Shown: one piece after another, positions 34,277-47,410 of the stretch
How positions within the stretch are numbered: position 1 is the first letter of the stretch
Layout of the letters: each line of letters begins with the position of its first letter
NCBI RefSeq assembly: GCF_000002425.4
Contig: NC_037257.1
Coordinates: forward strand, 13,143,232-13,207,231
Origin: Physcomitrium patens
Lineage: Eukaryota > Streptophyta > Bryopsida > Funariales > Funariaceae
Length of the DNA: 64,000 nucleotides
Direction of reading: 5' to 3'
Program-made: the position numbers and the translations under genes
The notes under the pieces: model-generated
Database searches by the model: none
Seen by the model: only the letters and a program-made list of their open reading frames with translations
Told to the model about the DNA's origin: nothing

Positions 34277-36186
34277 CCTCGGAAGCGACAATACAAATTC
34301 GAATTTGGTGCCCTTCTCGATAAGCCTCGACTGTAGACCAAATATTTACTTCCTCATTATGCTATTGCCGTTAGAAGTCTGCACAAAAAATTTGAATTTT
34401 GAGTGTAGTTACCATCAAATACAGTAGGATTCCAATGCATCGCGTGACCAACAAGCGACAGTTGAGAACAATGGTAACGTGCAACCCCTTAATGAGTGCA
34501 CGTTCTAAAATTTATTATTGAAGCTCACGTTGCAATCGGCCCGGTAATTCTATTTTTTTATTGAAGATTAGTGATGATAATAACTATTATGATAATCTAC
34601 AGAAAGGTGTACAAAAAAATGATCTGGATGACAGTAAAGGGTTGATGTTGGTGGGAAGTGAATTAAACAAACGATTACTAGATTTATCACTATAACTTGT
34701 GTGAGAATATTCAGCAAACCATCACTGAGAAGCAGATGGAATATTCAGCAAACCAGGAACTCGTACGAAAGGCACTAGCGTCATTATCGACTCACAAATT
34801 TAATAATGATTTATTGTTTGCGCCTGATAAGTATTGAGCTGCTGCTGAATATTAATCATGTGGAAAGCAACTCCCTAAACTACAAAACTAAGAGGTTAAA
34901 TGACAGACAACTTTATTTCGTAACGCTTACAGGAAGATAACTTCAAATGGACGAAGCTTCTACAACCGCGTTAGTAGTTAAGTTCTTAAGGTAAACTATA
35001 CTTCATCCCAAAACTTGAAATACGATCCTGCTCAATACAATGAGAAGATCAACTAATCAACTGGTCTGATCCCTTGAAGATCGATCCACATGTACCTGTG
35101 CTAAGTACAATCCAAAAATCCACGCCTGGTCTAAAATTTCAATCAGTTTCTGTCTACATATATTTAGGTCTGGCATATGTAGTTTTGGTACCTGGAAATT
35201 CTGTATTCGATTTGGCAACCTAATCAGGAGTTCCTTGAAAGAAAACAAGACATATGCATTCAAGACTACTTCTATCTTCAATAATGCCTTTTACTGTTCT
35301 TTTTCATTAGAAAATAGCGGTTCTGGGACACAGGTGAACCGGACAGCAAATACTACAAGCGGTATGATCGCGCAAGCCTAGACACAGACAGGGTTCAAGA
35401 AGCGTTTATGAACAACTGCATGCGAGATTCGCATGTGTGAAAAAATCCTGCTTCTGCGACTTCGAGCCCATAAACCCTAGATTTAACGACTCAAAATTCA
35501 TTCCTTAAAAACCAGGGATTACCAGCACAGCTAAGTTGTCCATGAAGAATATAAACCGAGAGATGTTAGGTTCAAACTAAAGAGAGACTGGGACTTTATC
35601 ATGTAGCCCACCTCTGAAAATCTTATCCAAAAAATGGCGTGCGACAGACACTGTCAAACAACAATGATTCTGAATCGAACATCTTTCAAACTCGAACAAC
35701 AAATTTGAACAGTGAAAGGGGATAATCTCACTTGCGGTCGCGGTTGCGGTAGCAACTGCAAGTTCCATCGTACTCATCCGGAATGTATAAATTAGCATCT
35801 ACACATGTCACACACATTTACACTCATGAAACTTCAAGGGGTATCAAACCAAATGACACTCTAATTGCAATAAGCCTAAGCATGCTCGTCAAATCACCGT
35901 TTGCTCTCCTGTCGAGCACACTGACAGCCGTCAAACTCAAAAGCGCGCAGAAGACTAGTTTTGCAGACTAGAAATCACCACGTAAGATCCAAGCGAGCAG
36001 CGCCATCGAAAGAAAGCCGGTCACATCGAAATTAAACCTTTCCTCATGCCCAGCGCTTGCCAGCTCCTGACAGTGTTTTCTGTTTCTCATCCCACGTTTG
36101 AATTGCACCGCTGAATAGAGAAACACCTCGCAACAACTGCAACACTCCGAAGCACAGACCAAAACAAGCAGCAGGCTGAAGCGGCC
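34277..36186. other. GC-richer upstream region of the transferase gene, no gene assigned
   Basis: Base composition is like the gene and unlike the surrounding retroelements. Short frames on both strands (for example minus 35057-35281 and 35577-35798) have no recognisable domain. AAACCCTAG near 35475 resembles a telo-box promoter element. It may be 5' untranslated exons or introns of the transferase gene. Confidence 0.45.
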
Positions 36187-36375
36187 CTATGACCATAAAT
36201 GGTATGAATAAGCACAGAACAGGCTACGAGACGCTATGTCGAGCAATCGCTGCATGTGTCGTTGGAACTCCGAGGTTCGCAGGCAAAGAATTTGGAGCGA
36301 AGAAGGCGAAGGGTAATTGCGATTTAGAGTTTTGTTAACGCCCCGCTGGAGCTTGGTGCTCATGTCGCCATTCAA
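36187..36375 (-). other. Possible 5' exon (targeting-peptide-like ORF)
   Basis: A minus-strand 62-residue ORF, MNGDMSTKLQRGVNKTLNRN..., rich in Arg and Ser and poor in acids, as expected for an organelle-targeting peptide. It is preceded (36376-36510) by the most GC-rich stretch of the island, which could be a promoter. A phase-2 donor TATG|GTCATA near its end would fit exon 2 of the transferase gene, but the site is weak. It could equally be 5' UTR. Confidence 0.25.
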
Positions 36376-36509
36376 CTGCCCCCGGAAACCTGCCCCCTTT
36401 TGCCGGACACTGAATGTTCATCCCCCAGCCAGCCCCTGGACATTCATCCATCCGAGTCGGATAAACGTTTAGGGGTGGGCAGGGGCGGGCAGGGCTCCGC
36501 GGGAAGTTT

Positions 36510-37692
36510 GATATGGGGTATTTAATGTGTGTCCATGATAGTTACTTTCTTAAAAACGCATATACATGCAAAACATAAAACGAAATACAAAAAAACATTT
36601 TTCTGTATATTTGTGAAGAATTTGTGCCACAAGGTACATTTAACGAGTCATATTTATATTACTTGGAGCATTATCCAAATTTTTTTCTTATATACATTCT
36701 CAATTAGTAACATTTTCCATCATTCTTATGATTAAGTTCACACTTTCTCATGTCTTCATATTGATAGGGAGAGAGAATCGTAATTTTACTAATAATTTAA
36801 AAATAGTAATAAAAACATCAGTCACAATTCTAAGGTTGAATTACTTTTGTATTCATGTTCAATTATGATGACTCCAAAAATAAATAGTAAAGAAATAACA
36901 CATTTGAGAGCATATTGGAATAGATACGTTATGTTATTACTTGCAAGCCTTGGCTATAAAGAAGGAATGTCATGTATTAATCTTAAGTGATAAATATGTT
37001 TAACAATTTATTTATTTATTTATTTATGTACTACAAACCAAAATAATAAGATTTAAGTAGATGTATTTCATTTAACATATGTACTAAACATTAACACCAA
37101 ATAATGCTTAAATAATAACTTTCCTATTGATGTGACAATGCTAAATTTTAAAATAGAAAATGATTGATTGTGTTTTGAATTACTTGTCTGTGGAGCAAAA
37201 AACACTTCAAATCCCTCTCATTACGCATGCGGCATGCTTGAACTAAGTCTAAATCCTTAACCCTAAACTTGGTTAATTGCATATGAATACTTAGCTTGAA
37301 GTGCAAACTGATGTGGAACAGCTCAAAGGTTTAAGGTTTCATTTGTCCATGAAAATACACCTCGGATGCATTTTAATGTCAATATGAACTATCCATTGCC
37401 ACCACCTTAACCTTGACAGAAGTTGTTACAGAGCACATACTTACAAGGTCTTGTCAATTGGACAAGAGATTGTGAAACCTCAGCCTCACTTGTGGATTCT
37501 CAATAAAAGACATTATGTGCCATTGTAAAGGGTTGAAGCACTTTTGGATGTGTTACAAGTTGTTGCAATCATGTTTGTTGTAATGAAATTGGACACACAG
37601 TGTTTTCATAATTTTTTTTTAAACAAAGTTGAAGCTTCGATGAAGGCTTCAAAGTATTATTTTTGTTTACTAGGGTGGATACTTAGAAGATG

Positions 37693-37732
<40 letters not shown>

Positions 37733-38479
37733 TTGTAAAACATGTTTGAAAAATAAATGAATTTTTTGGTTTTCATTTAAGTGCCACTTATGATTATAAA
37801 ATTAAAAATATTGATAATGTAATCATTTGTTAAAATCAGATTCTTGAAGATTTTCTTTTAAGATGTTAAAACTTTGTGTGCATGCTTTCGTTACTTTTGT
37901 AATTTTCTTGTTCACAAAGTAAATTTTATTTCATTATTATTGTTTTTATTTATTTTTTTGCAACAAAAAAATTACAAAAAATTTGAGAAATTTTTCATGA
38001 ATGACTTATAATGATTATCTCAATATAGAGGACCTTAAGATGCTACCATTGGATGTTTGCAATCAATATGTATGGTCAATTTTGTATATGATATATATAT
38101 ATATATATTCATTATTGATTTTAAATGTTTAAAATCAATATTAATTTTTCTGATTATTTAAGCTCTTTTCATGGCCTTTTTGATATTCAATTGAATTGCA
38201 AGCAAATTTATTCATGATTCAAAAGTAATGAAAGAAAGAAAGAAAGAAAATAGTACTATTCATCATAATAACCTTAGAAACTTATTTGTGAATAGAAGTT
38301 ATTGATTATAGGACTCCAATATTGGACACTCCATCATATGGCTATCAAGTTCGTCTAAAAGTTTATTTAAAAAATAAAAATAGAAAAGACAAGTATCTAT
38401 TGGTATTTCTAAAGTCTTTGGTAATTCCAAGTTATTATCATAGACATATATATTTACTTAGATAAGAAGTATTAAGTAA
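36510..38479. other. AT-rich intergenic DNA
   Basis: No gene seen. Microsatellites: TTTA repeats at about 37006-37026, (AT)n at 37695-37729 and 38090-38107, (GAAA)n at about 38230-38248. CCTTAACCCTAAAC near 37255 is telomere-like but single. Confidence 0.55.
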
Positions 38480-38950
38480 AAGATAAATATAGGTAGATTT
38501 GACATTATCTTGTGGTAAAATTTTTTAGAAGCTTTATAGATGCATATTTGACTTTTTCATGTTTATAGTTGATTGATAGATTAAAAACTTGGCCAATAAA
38601 TTAGCCATGTATTGCACATGTGCATAGCTTATAGTACAAGTTAATAATATGGTGTACATATAGGAAACTTGCCTTGTAAGTTGAGATACATGTTTCATAA
38701 ATTAAACACATATTGGAGGTCCCATAGAATGTTATTATGTAGCTCTTAGTTTGAGTGTATATATGAGAGTAAGACTAAAGCCTTCTTCACTCTTATCAAT
38801 ACCTTTCTAGTCCATAATCTTATTTCAAGACTTCTTAGTTTTCTTGACTTTTGCAATAGTTATTCTAATTTAATACTATACCATCTTTGAGTGATTTTTT
38901 AATCTATTTGAGTGAAATAAGAATTTATTTATTTATAATTCTTTAAAATT
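38480..38950 (+). repeat. LTR-like repeat C, copy near 38.5 kb
   Basis: Contains TTGATTGATAGATTAAAAACTTGG, then GTATATATGAGAGTAAGACT (a TATA-like box), AATACCTTTCTAGTCC and GCAATAGTTATTCTAATTT. It is about 1.3 kb upstream of a second copy in the same orientation. Confidence 0.65.
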
Positions 38951-39297
38951 CATATTCTTGATAATTATAGTTTTTTTAAGTAATACATAAAAATCATATT
39001 TTTTAATTTTAATTCTAAAAAATTATTATTTGTTGTTTTTTTAAAAACTTAAAATCTTATTTGAAGAAAAATTTGATGCATATTGGCTTTGAATTATATA
39101 ATTAATTATTAATTAATAATATTTATTATTTTATAAATATTTTTTAAAAAAACTAAGTAATTTAATAAAATTATTTATTTTTTAAGATTCAATATGATTA
39201 AAAGTGCCCATATTATTGAGCTTTGATAAATTATCTCTATCTATAAATGTCTATGATTTCACATCAATATTTTTACATGATGTATTTTATTAATAAT

Positions 39298-39337
<40 letters not shown>

Positions 39338-39774
39338 TACACTAGCAAAAACATGTGTCATTTGGCACCACATCCATCCATTTGCTTGTTTGTCTATTCT
39401 CTTTAATTCTTTAAATTTTTTATTTCTAAGTTTTTTATTTTCATGTTCCCTAATTCTCTAATGTCTATGTACTTTGATTTTAATTTTTTTTATTTTCTCC
39501 GTGTTCTTTTCTACATTACTAATCATAAGACTTCTTTGTATCTTTATGTTATATCTAAGCTATCTTATATAATAGATTGTATCATATATCTTAGTATTTA
39601 TTTTAAAAATATATATTTACTTATTTATTACTATGATATTAATTCAAAAAAATCTATTTATTTTAATAATCACTTAGATAATAGGAATATCTAGAAGTAC
39701 ATAAAAATAAATAAATTACATAATATCTTATAGAGAATCTTTGTCAAAGTATATAAATGTGACTTTGTCTTTAT
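38950..39774. other. AT-rich spacer between two repeat C copies
   Basis: Low-complexity sequence with a (TA)n tract at 39304-39334. The 83-residue ORF at 39443-39694 is AT-driven and has no features. Confidence 0.5.
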
Positions 39775-40101
39775 ATATGTCTATATATTGATTGATAGGT
39801 TAAAAACTTGGCCAATAAGTTTACTACTTGTGATACAAGTTGGACATATGGCACAAATATAAGAAAAACATCTTACAAATTAAACATGTGACTTGCAAGT
39901 TAGACACATGTTAGAGGTCTTATAGAATGTTGTTACGTAGCTCCTAGTTAGATAGTATATATAAATGCAAGCATGAGACCTTTGTCATTTCTTGCAACTT
40001 GTTAAAATAAAGAGTGCAAATTTTCTTCTTGCTTCTAGTTTAATTTTGAGAATTTTCAACTTTTTAATCTTTGACAATACATATTTTAATTTATTCTTCA
40101 A

Positions 40102-40132
<31 letters not shown>

Positions 40133-40200
40133 TTTTTCTTTAAAAAATATCTCATTTATTTATTTACATTCTTCAACTTCTTATTCTTAATAAATTAATA
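39775..40200 (+). repeat. LTR-like repeat C, copy near 39.8 kb
   Basis: Begins TTGATTGATAGGTTAAAAACTTGG and continues with CACATGTTAGAGGTC...TACGTAGCTCCTAGTTAG, collinear with 38.5 kb. It ends in the CTCATTTATTTATTTACATTC block. (TA)n at 40102-40128. Confidence 0.65.
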
Positions 40201-40441
40201 TAAAATACTTATAATATCAAAGTTTTATCTTTTAAAATTAAGAATTAATTATCTTTTTTTATAAGATATAAGTATATTAGAAATTATTGATTATTTATTT
40301 CTAAATTGATATATTTTTTTTAATTTTTAAGTTACCTTTTTATGTCTTGAATAATATTATATGTATATTATTTTTTTATTGAATTATTATTATACAACTT
40401 ATTAAAATAAAGAATGCAAAATTTCCATAATTATGTGTATT

Positions 40442-40800
40442 TGTCAAGGACATACATTAGGAAGTTGTAGAAGATTTTAGAAGGTTCTAGAGAAACTTTG
40501 TAGTTTGTAGAAGCTACTTGAGAAGTTTTCAAGCTCGTAGAAGCTACTTGATAAGCTTCCTAACTCGTAAAAGGTGCTTGAGAAGCTTCCTAGTTTGTGA
40601 AAGTTACTTGAAAAGCTTCTTAGCTTGTAATATATATAGGAGCCAAGACTGAGGAGATCCTTAGTGTCGACAACACACGTCTTAGAGCTCTAGCTCACCT
40701 CTTTAGTGTTATTCTTGTACTCATCTGATTAATCTAGTTCTTGCTGATTCTTCTTGAGCTTCTTGTTTAGATTTCCAGTCAGTATTATAAATTCGTGACA
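40442..40800 (+). repeat. 5' LTR of plus-strand chromovirus relic 4
   Basis: 359 bp from TGTCAAGGACATAC to ATTCGTGACA, a shorter and older relative of the 446-bp LTR. TATATATA is at 40631-40638, and the predicted transcript start TAGTGTCGACAA is at 40662, again 31 bp below. Upstream are repeated GTAGAAGCTACTTGAGAAG units, including GAA/TTC motifs such as TTTTAGAAGGTTCTAGAGAAAC. Confidence 0.88.
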
Positions 40801-40814
40801 GTTTGTCGAGACTA
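40801..40814 (+). promoter_or_regulatory. Putative self-priming primer-binding site of relic 4
   Basis: GTTTGTCGAGACTA follows the LTR without a gap. Its complement TAGTCTCGACAA pairs with TAGTGTCGACAA at 40662-40673 with one mismatch. The first base pair has changed on both sides relative to the younger element (C to T at the transcript start and the matching change here). Confidence 0.65.
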
Positions 40815-41077
40815 CACTCATCTTTCATATCAGAGCTAGTTCTTTCTTATTAGAGTGTCGATTATCCCTTTGCTTGGAGGTGCTAGCATTTTAGAAGTTG
40901 TGGATTATCCTCCTCTAAACTGATATTTCTTCTATTATAATATTGGAGTCTTATCTTTCTTAGAGAAAGTAGATTATCCCACTTATTGAAGGTTTTAAGG
41001 CGTTTTAGAGGTTGCAAAGTACCCTCCTCTAAACCAATATTGTCTTGTTGTAGAGCCATTTCTTTCCTTCTTTTAGA

Positions 41078-41436
41078 ATGGCCGAAGGTCAAGATATTAC
41101 TATGGCTAAAAGTTTGAAGTCCAAGTTGGACGCCATTATGAATGCTCTTGCTATGTTATCACAGAGAATTGTAGAGATTAAAGGAATCATTACAAGACTT
41201 CATAATGATGGAGCATTCGGGATGGTACAATCGACGATTCACCAGCCTCATACTTCAACACCAAGAGAGGTAGCTATGCCTCTAGTTCAATAAGGACCAT
41301 TGGTCTTACAACGAAAACAGACTTGAATTAGCCTTCTAGACAAGTTCGATGGTACGCGTTCTAAGCTTCAAGATTTTGTTAATTAAATTAAATTGATAAC
41401 AGCTTTACCGCATGAATGTAATCTGACGGAGTAGTC
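41078..41436 (+). pseudogene. gag N-terminal part of relic 4
   Basis: Starts MAEGQDITMAKSLKSKLDAIM and runs to PREVAMPLVQ before a TAA. The frame resumes with KFDGTRSKLQDFVN and stops at HECNLTE*S, where an S element is inserted. It is collinear with gag at 7597-7220. Confidence 0.9.
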
Positions 41437-41440
41437 ATGT

Positions 41441-42863
41441 TGTTGTATTACATACAATCTAGCTTGAAAATGCACCAACCATCTAGCTGTGGAAGAAAAA
41501 ACAATGTTTTACAAGTATCTAAGTAGTCTAGTGGATTTCAGCCATCTAAATATAAATTATTTCGAATTTCAATGTAAAAACTTAATCTCAATACAAAGTG
41601 CTTAGAATAATATTTTTAATAGCTTCTGAATATTATAAGCACAGATTCTTTTTTTATTTGTTATTTGTTATTTTTATTTCATTTATTTTTTTATTTTTTT
41701 AAATCCTAATCCTAGACAGTGAGCCTCGACAAGCTGTAATTTTCAATCTGACCATGCAATTATTGTGAGACTTCTACTAGTAGTGTCTTTACAAGTCTTC
41801 TAAATGCTTAAGAAGTTCAATCCAATCTAACTTACAGATTGCAAAAAAACACCGTAAATCCACACTGAAGTCCCTTAACCGCCGCCTAGAAGGTTGATGA
41901 TAAAATTTAACTTGTAATTTCTCCTTCTTTGACTGTTAATTCCTATTCAAATTTTGTGTGTAGCTCTGTCTTTAAGTCCTCAACTTACCACATCAAAATT
42001 CACCTTATTCGAGCCGATAGATCTCAGATATTACAAAAATCCTAAACAACTCTTATATGCCAACTTTTGATATTTCTTTACACTAATGATTAAATATCCT
42101 CTATCTGTACCATAAGATTAACACAAATTTTTGCATGCACTTAGTATACTCAACCATCAAGACACCTCTAAAATTTCAACCACAGATATCTCTTCAATTT
42201 TACAAAATAGTCAAGAGTACTAGCCTTTACTTTATTGCAAAAATCCTATTCACCAATACAAATACTAACTTTGAGCAACGATTGCAAAGTCCTCCCAAAC
42301 CTTATAAAATCCAATTCTATACCTTTCGAATGAGCTTGAAGCTAGCTCTCTGGCTCCAAAATCCCAATCTCCAAATGTCCCTTTCTTTTTCCTCTCCTCT
42401 CCTTTAACTCCGTGAGGTCCCCTATTCTTCCACCACGGACTCCGAATTGGAACAAAAAATCTACCTCCATGGAATTCTTGCCTCTAAGAGGATCTTTCTA
42501 TGGAAAGGACGTTTCCCCGAAATGGCATAGAGAACATAACAGCTTGAAATGAAACCGAAGCCTCCATATTCAAGACCTCATTGAGTTGCCCAACCGAGTC
42601 ACGTCTCATATTGGATAAGAGGTCCATACCAGGACCTAGATTGGATGTCCCCATAATTGGGTCAAATTGGCCCTTCATATCAGACTCATCCAAATATTGA
42701 ATTGGTTTTTTTCCTTTTATCGACTCTTGGTAAGAACGGCTCAGACTCATTCCATTTGATTTATCAGAGAATCTTGACGACCTTGATTTATCTCCTCAAT
42801 TTTTTCCTGACTTTAGATCTACTGATCCAGATTATTGAAATATAGTTATGTTGCAATATGACA
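41441..42863 (-). mobile_element. S element copy 7, inserted in gag, reverse orientation
   Basis: 1423 bp. In + coordinates it starts TGTTGTATTACATAC (complement of the 3' signature end) and ends GCAATATGACA. Flanks ATGT (41437-41440) and ATAT (42864-42867) fit a 4-bp duplication with one change. Internally it shares the CCAATTTGACCCAATTA unit of copy 1. Removing it rejoins gag between NLTE and LVATLLTRQALSW. Confidence 0.8.
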
Positions 42864-42867
42864 ATAT

Positions 42868-43450
42868 ATTAGACTAGTTGCAACTTTGCTCACGAGGCAA
42901 GCTCTATCATGGTTTGCTCTTTTGTTTGAAAAAAGATCTTCAAAATTGAACAACTTCAAAACTTTTTTGGACGTGTTTGCGGAAGCATTTGGCAAACATG
43001 ATAAGGCACGATGGACTACAACAAAGATCCGATTCTACGACAAGGAGCACGCTCCGCGTTAGTCTACGCATCAGATTTCAAACAATTAGTATGCAACATC
43101 AACTGCGACGAGGAAACATTGATGAGTCAATTTTATTGGGGCTTTGAGGGACGACATGAAGGATTTATTATTATCTCTTCTCGATCCACAAATGCTCAAC
43201 AAAGCCATTAGTCAAGCTGTGAAGTGCGATAATTGCCTGTTACAATGTCACCAAGACTAATGCTTAAGATAACATACGACTCACTACGCTCCAATTATGT
43301 CAACAAGCAGCTTGAATTTACATTCAGAGATAGAAGACATGCAAATTGATGCAGTATGTGTCAAATCCCTAACTCTAGAAGAAAAAAAGCGGCATATGGA
43401 GGAAGGTCTATGCTAGCATTATAGTAAAGAAGGTCACAAAGTTGGAAACT
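42868..43450 (+). pseudogene. gag C-terminal part of relic 4, with zinc knuckle
   Basis: Reads LVATLLTRQALSWFALLFEKRSS, then FAEAFGKHDKARWTTTKI, then LLSLLDPQMLNKAISQAVKCDN and DMQIDAVCVKSLTLEEKK. A zinc knuckle SKEGHKVGNCPKK lies near 43425; its first Cys is followed by a stop. Frame shifts and CAA/CAG-to-stop changes break it. Confidence 0.9.
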
Positions 43451-43639
43451 GCCCTAAGAAGCAAAATTGATGCATTGTCAGGACCAGAGGCGCCTTTGTT
43501 CAAGAAAATGAAGATGCCCAACTATAATAAGGACTGTGCGACTGGACAATTTAATACCACAATAACAATCAAGTTCTTTTTTTTTTGCTCAGCCTATCCA
43601 ATACTTTACCATTCCTCTATCTTTTGACCATTAGAAACT

Positions 43640-44180
43640 AAAAATCTTAGCGTTATTAGATTCAAGAGCATCTGCTTGTTTTTTAGATGAAGAATTTTTT
43701 AAGCATCATGAGATTCTTCTAGTACAAAAATCTAAACTCGTTCACGTAGAAGTAATAGATGGACAACCTTTATTGTCTAGTAGTGTCACCCATGAATCAG
43801 AACCTATAGAGGTGACGTTGAAAGACCATAGTAGTTATATTATTCTTAATATTATTAGAATCCCGTCAAACCTTGTTATTCTTGGTCTTTCTTTGTTAAA
43901 AATGCATAACCCATCTATAAATTGGAGGTTATGAAGGATGACATTTCCTATAGAACATTTCGAGAGTAAGCCTATTAGAAGATCTCAAATCAAAAAATTC
44001 TTATTTATTGGAACAAGAACGTTTGTAACATCATCCAAAGAAGGCACACCGTTTGTCATTTATGCGACTCCAACTAGTGAAGAGAAGATTTCGACAGCAA
44101 ATATACTAGAGCAATATAAAGTTTTTGAAGATGTATTTCAAAAGAAGAATGCGGACATGCTACTAGAGCATTGACCATAT
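43640..44180 (+). pseudogene. Protease of relic 4
   Basis: LALLDSRASACFLDEEFFKHHEI: the catalytic D-S-G is D-S-R, a GGA-to-AGA type change. It continues through SSVTHESEPIEVTLKDHSSYI and LGLSLLKMHNPSINWRL* to PYDCTIDL at the RT boundary. Confidence 0.9.
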
Positions 44181-44219
44181 GATTGTACCATAGACTTGTA
44201 GGAAGGAGCACAACCACCT

Positions 44220-45480
44220 TTTGGCACAATCTACAATTTGTCATAGATGGAGTTAGTAGAGTTACGAAAGTACATTGATGATAATCTAGCCAAGAACTTC
44301 ATTTGTCATTCGAAGTCGCCAGCTGGGGCACCAATCTTATTTGCGAAGAAGAAAGATGGCTCACTACGGATGTACATGGATTATCAAAGTCTCAACAAGG
44401 TGACAAAGAAGAATCATTATCCATTACCTTTGATATCAAGTCTTCTAGAGCAACATGGGCGTGCAAGGATCTTTACAAAGATTGATCTAAGGAGAGCTTA
44501 CAACCTCATACAAATCAAGAAAGGAGACGAATGGAAGACAGCTTTCCATATAAGGTATGGCCATTTTGAATATAATATCATGCCTTTTGGTCTTACCAAT
44601 GCTCCAACGGTCTTTCAACACATGATGAATGACATCTTTTCAGAGCACCTTGATGATTTTGTTGTCATCTATCTAGATGATATTTTGATATTTTCCAAGA
44701 ACATAGAAGAGCATGAGAAACACGTTTATTTGGTCCTTGAAAAACTCCGCAAGTGAGGACTTTATGCCAAGTTGGAGAAGTGCTTATTTAACCAAACTGA
44801 GATGGAATTTTTGGGATTCATTACAATTATGGAAGGCTTGAAGATAGACCCTAAGAAGGTGGAAGCAATCATATTATGAGAAGTTTCAAAGATTATTAGA
44901 GATGTACAATGCTTTCTTGGCTTTGCTAACTTCTATAAAATCTTCATCAATAATTATTCTCAAGTTGCTGCTTCGCTCACTCGGTTGACATGTAAAGACA
45001 AGCTCAAATGAGAACCTCTAGCGGTAAAAACATTTTAAGATCTTAAGACAACATTTACTATGGCTCCAATCTTGGTGCATCCAGACTTTACAAAGGCCTT
45101 CTATTTGGAGATTGATGCTTCAAATTTTGCTATGGGAGTTGTACTTTTGCAGATAGGCATAGACGAGAAGCTTTATCTAATTGCATTCTACTCTAAAAAG
45201 TTTTTTTTACTATAGAGATCAACTATGAGATCTACAATGAAGAACTTCTTTCAATAGTGGATTCTTTCTAAGAGTGGCATCACTTTTTCGAAGGAGCTGC
45301 TTATCTGGTGACCATGTATACGGATAACAAGAATTTAGAGTACTTCATGTCGGCTCGGGTTCTGAATTGTTGTCAAGTTTGATGAAATATGTTGCTATCT
45401 AGGTTTGATTTTGTTATTACTTATCGATATGAGAAGCAACAAGGACTATCCGATGCATTATCAAGGAGATTGTATCTAGC
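44220..45480 (+). pseudogene. Reverse transcriptase and RNase H of relic 4
   Basis: RT blocks [35 protein letters not shown] and [11 protein letters not shown] (intact YLDD) lie in a 169-residue open stretch (44247-44756), ended by TGA in place of CGA (LRK*GLYAKLEKC). RNase H follows: YLEIDASNFAMGVV near 45115, then the KNLEYFMSARVLN block near 45330. The linker GLSDALSRRLYL comes last. Confidence 0.93.
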
Positions 45481-45489
45481 GCCAAAGAC

Positions 45490-46640
45490 TAGAGAAGCAG
45501 CGTTTGATCAACAATGTACTACATTGTTGAAGTCAAAACATTTCAGGATTTTCTTTGCTATAGTGCCAATTGATGTTGACTTCTTCAACTAGGTACATAC
45601 ATTGACTATTGGAGATTTTGTAATCCTTGATATCATGCAACATGTTAACAATAACAAGTTCAAGATGAAAAGTGATCTTTTATACTTTGAAGAGCGGTTG
45701 TATATTCCAAAAGGACTAGCACGACTCTGAGTTCTCCAATCTCGATATGTCTTTCCAACTGTGAGATATTTTGGATTCAATAAGACTTTGGAACTTATTT
45801 CCTAAGATTTTTAGTGGTCCCAAATGTGGAAGGATGTCAAGGATTTTTTCCTCTCTTGTGACATTTGTTCAAGATTCAAAAACCCTCAGCATCCTCGTTA
45901 TGATCTTCTTCAACCATTATCTATTCCACGTCGCCCATGGTCTTCAGTTTTTATGAACTTCATTATGGACCTGCCGTCATCGAATTCATTTGACAGCATC
46001 TTTGTTGTAATAGATAGGCTTACAAAGATGGCACACTTTGTCTCTTACAAAAAAACATCGTCAAGCAAAGACACAACAAGGCTCTTCCTTGATAGTGAGT
46101 ATTGATATCATGGTTTATTAGATGATATCTTGGCGGATCGAGGAACCCAATTTGTATCAAAGTTCTTGAGATCTCTCTTTGAGATATTAAAGGTGGATAT
46201 CAAGCTTTCTTCGGCTTTCTATCTTCAAACTAACGGCCAAACAGAATGGATGAATTAAACTTTGGAGTAGTATTTACGATGCAACATCAATTATTAGTAA
46301 GATTATTGGACTTCATATCTATTGTTAGCCAAGTTTGCATATAACAACAGCCTTCATGCATCGATACAACAAACACCATTCTTTTCCAACTATGTATATC
46401 ATCCAAAGCTTGATTTGTTGAGTTCGTCAACCAATAATAACTCGACAGCTGAATGATTTGTGAAACAATTATCAAAGCTTCAAACTATATTGAAGCTTCA
46501 ATTGTAAACTGTCAAAGAAGCTTATAAGGCTTTCACAAATAAATTTAGGAATGAAGCACCTACTTTTAAAATTGGAGATAAAGTATGGATATTTTTACAG
46601 AATATCAAAACCAAGCGGCCATGTGATAAGTTGAACTACT
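45490..46640 (+). pseudogene. Linker, zinc finger and integrase of relic 4
   Basis: Zinc-finger end CDICSRFKNPQHPRYDLLQPL (about 45860-45920). The core reads VFMNFIMDLPSSNSFDSIFVVIDRLTKMAHF: the first catalytic Asp of MDF is Asn. DRGTQFVSKF and QTNGQTEW keep the second Asp and the Glu. Many TGA/TAA/TAG codons stand where the family has CGA, CAA or CAG. Confidence 0.92.
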
Positions 46641-46990
46641 AAAGATTGAGACCATTTATCATTGTGAAGTAAATCAATCTAGTGGCATACCATCTGGAAT
46701 TACCGGCTGCTTTGAAGGTACATCCAGACTTTCATGTTTCTTTGTTGGAGCCTTATGAAGAGTCATTTTTTCATGGAAGAGTGCAATGTCTCCCACCTAT
46801 TATTAAAATTAAGAACCACGAGGAATACGAGGTAGAAAAGATACTAGATTTGTGGCGTAAGTAGGAGAAATTGGATGTACTAGTACATTGGAGCAGCTAT
46901 GATATCAATGTGCACAAATGGAAACCAACAAAACATCTTATCAATGCATCACAAAAGGTACAGGAGTTTCATTGACGCTATCCTCAGAAA
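46640..46990 (+). pseudogene. Integrase C-terminus and chromodomain of relic 4
   Basis: [25 protein letters not shown] leads into [20 protein letters not shown], then a worn second half of the chromodomain (near 46880-46960, Trp of the WEP motif altered). Confidence 0.88.
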
Positions 46991-47160
46991 TCTAAGCTCT
47001 TTCGATGAAAGTTTTTAATGAAGTTCCTTCTCTTTGAAGCCCCTTAATCCTCAGCCTTACAAAGAAGGGGGAGAAGGAACCTCTAAAAGACATAGTTAGA
47101 GACTATAAATTTGTAACCTGAGCCCATTCTTCTATGTTTAGTACTTGTTTTTTCGATCTG

Positions 47161-47410
47161 ATATGGATAGCCAAGAGATAGATACCATATCAGTCATGTC
47201 CTCTCAATCAAGTATCTCATGAAGACAACCCTGAGATGAAGAACTGCTTGTACCACAAAGACGAGGAAAGATACCTAGTAATAGGTTGCTCGTGATTTTG
47301 TTTGAGGTAGAACTTGCCTATGGTGATCTTCTTGAAAGAATTTTTGTAGGGCATTTTCACAATGAAGACATAGAAGTTCAAGCTTGGTCGAAAATCAAAG
47401 GTATAGGACT
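47161..47410 (+). pseudogene. Terminal-ORF remnant of relic 4
   Basis: Starts MDSQEIDTISVMSSQSSIS* and continues in shifted frames through sequence matching VFEIERAYDG and VGPFHNEDTKVHAWSEVEG. No polypurine tract or 3' LTR follows; similarity to the family stops near 47410. Confidence 0.8.
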
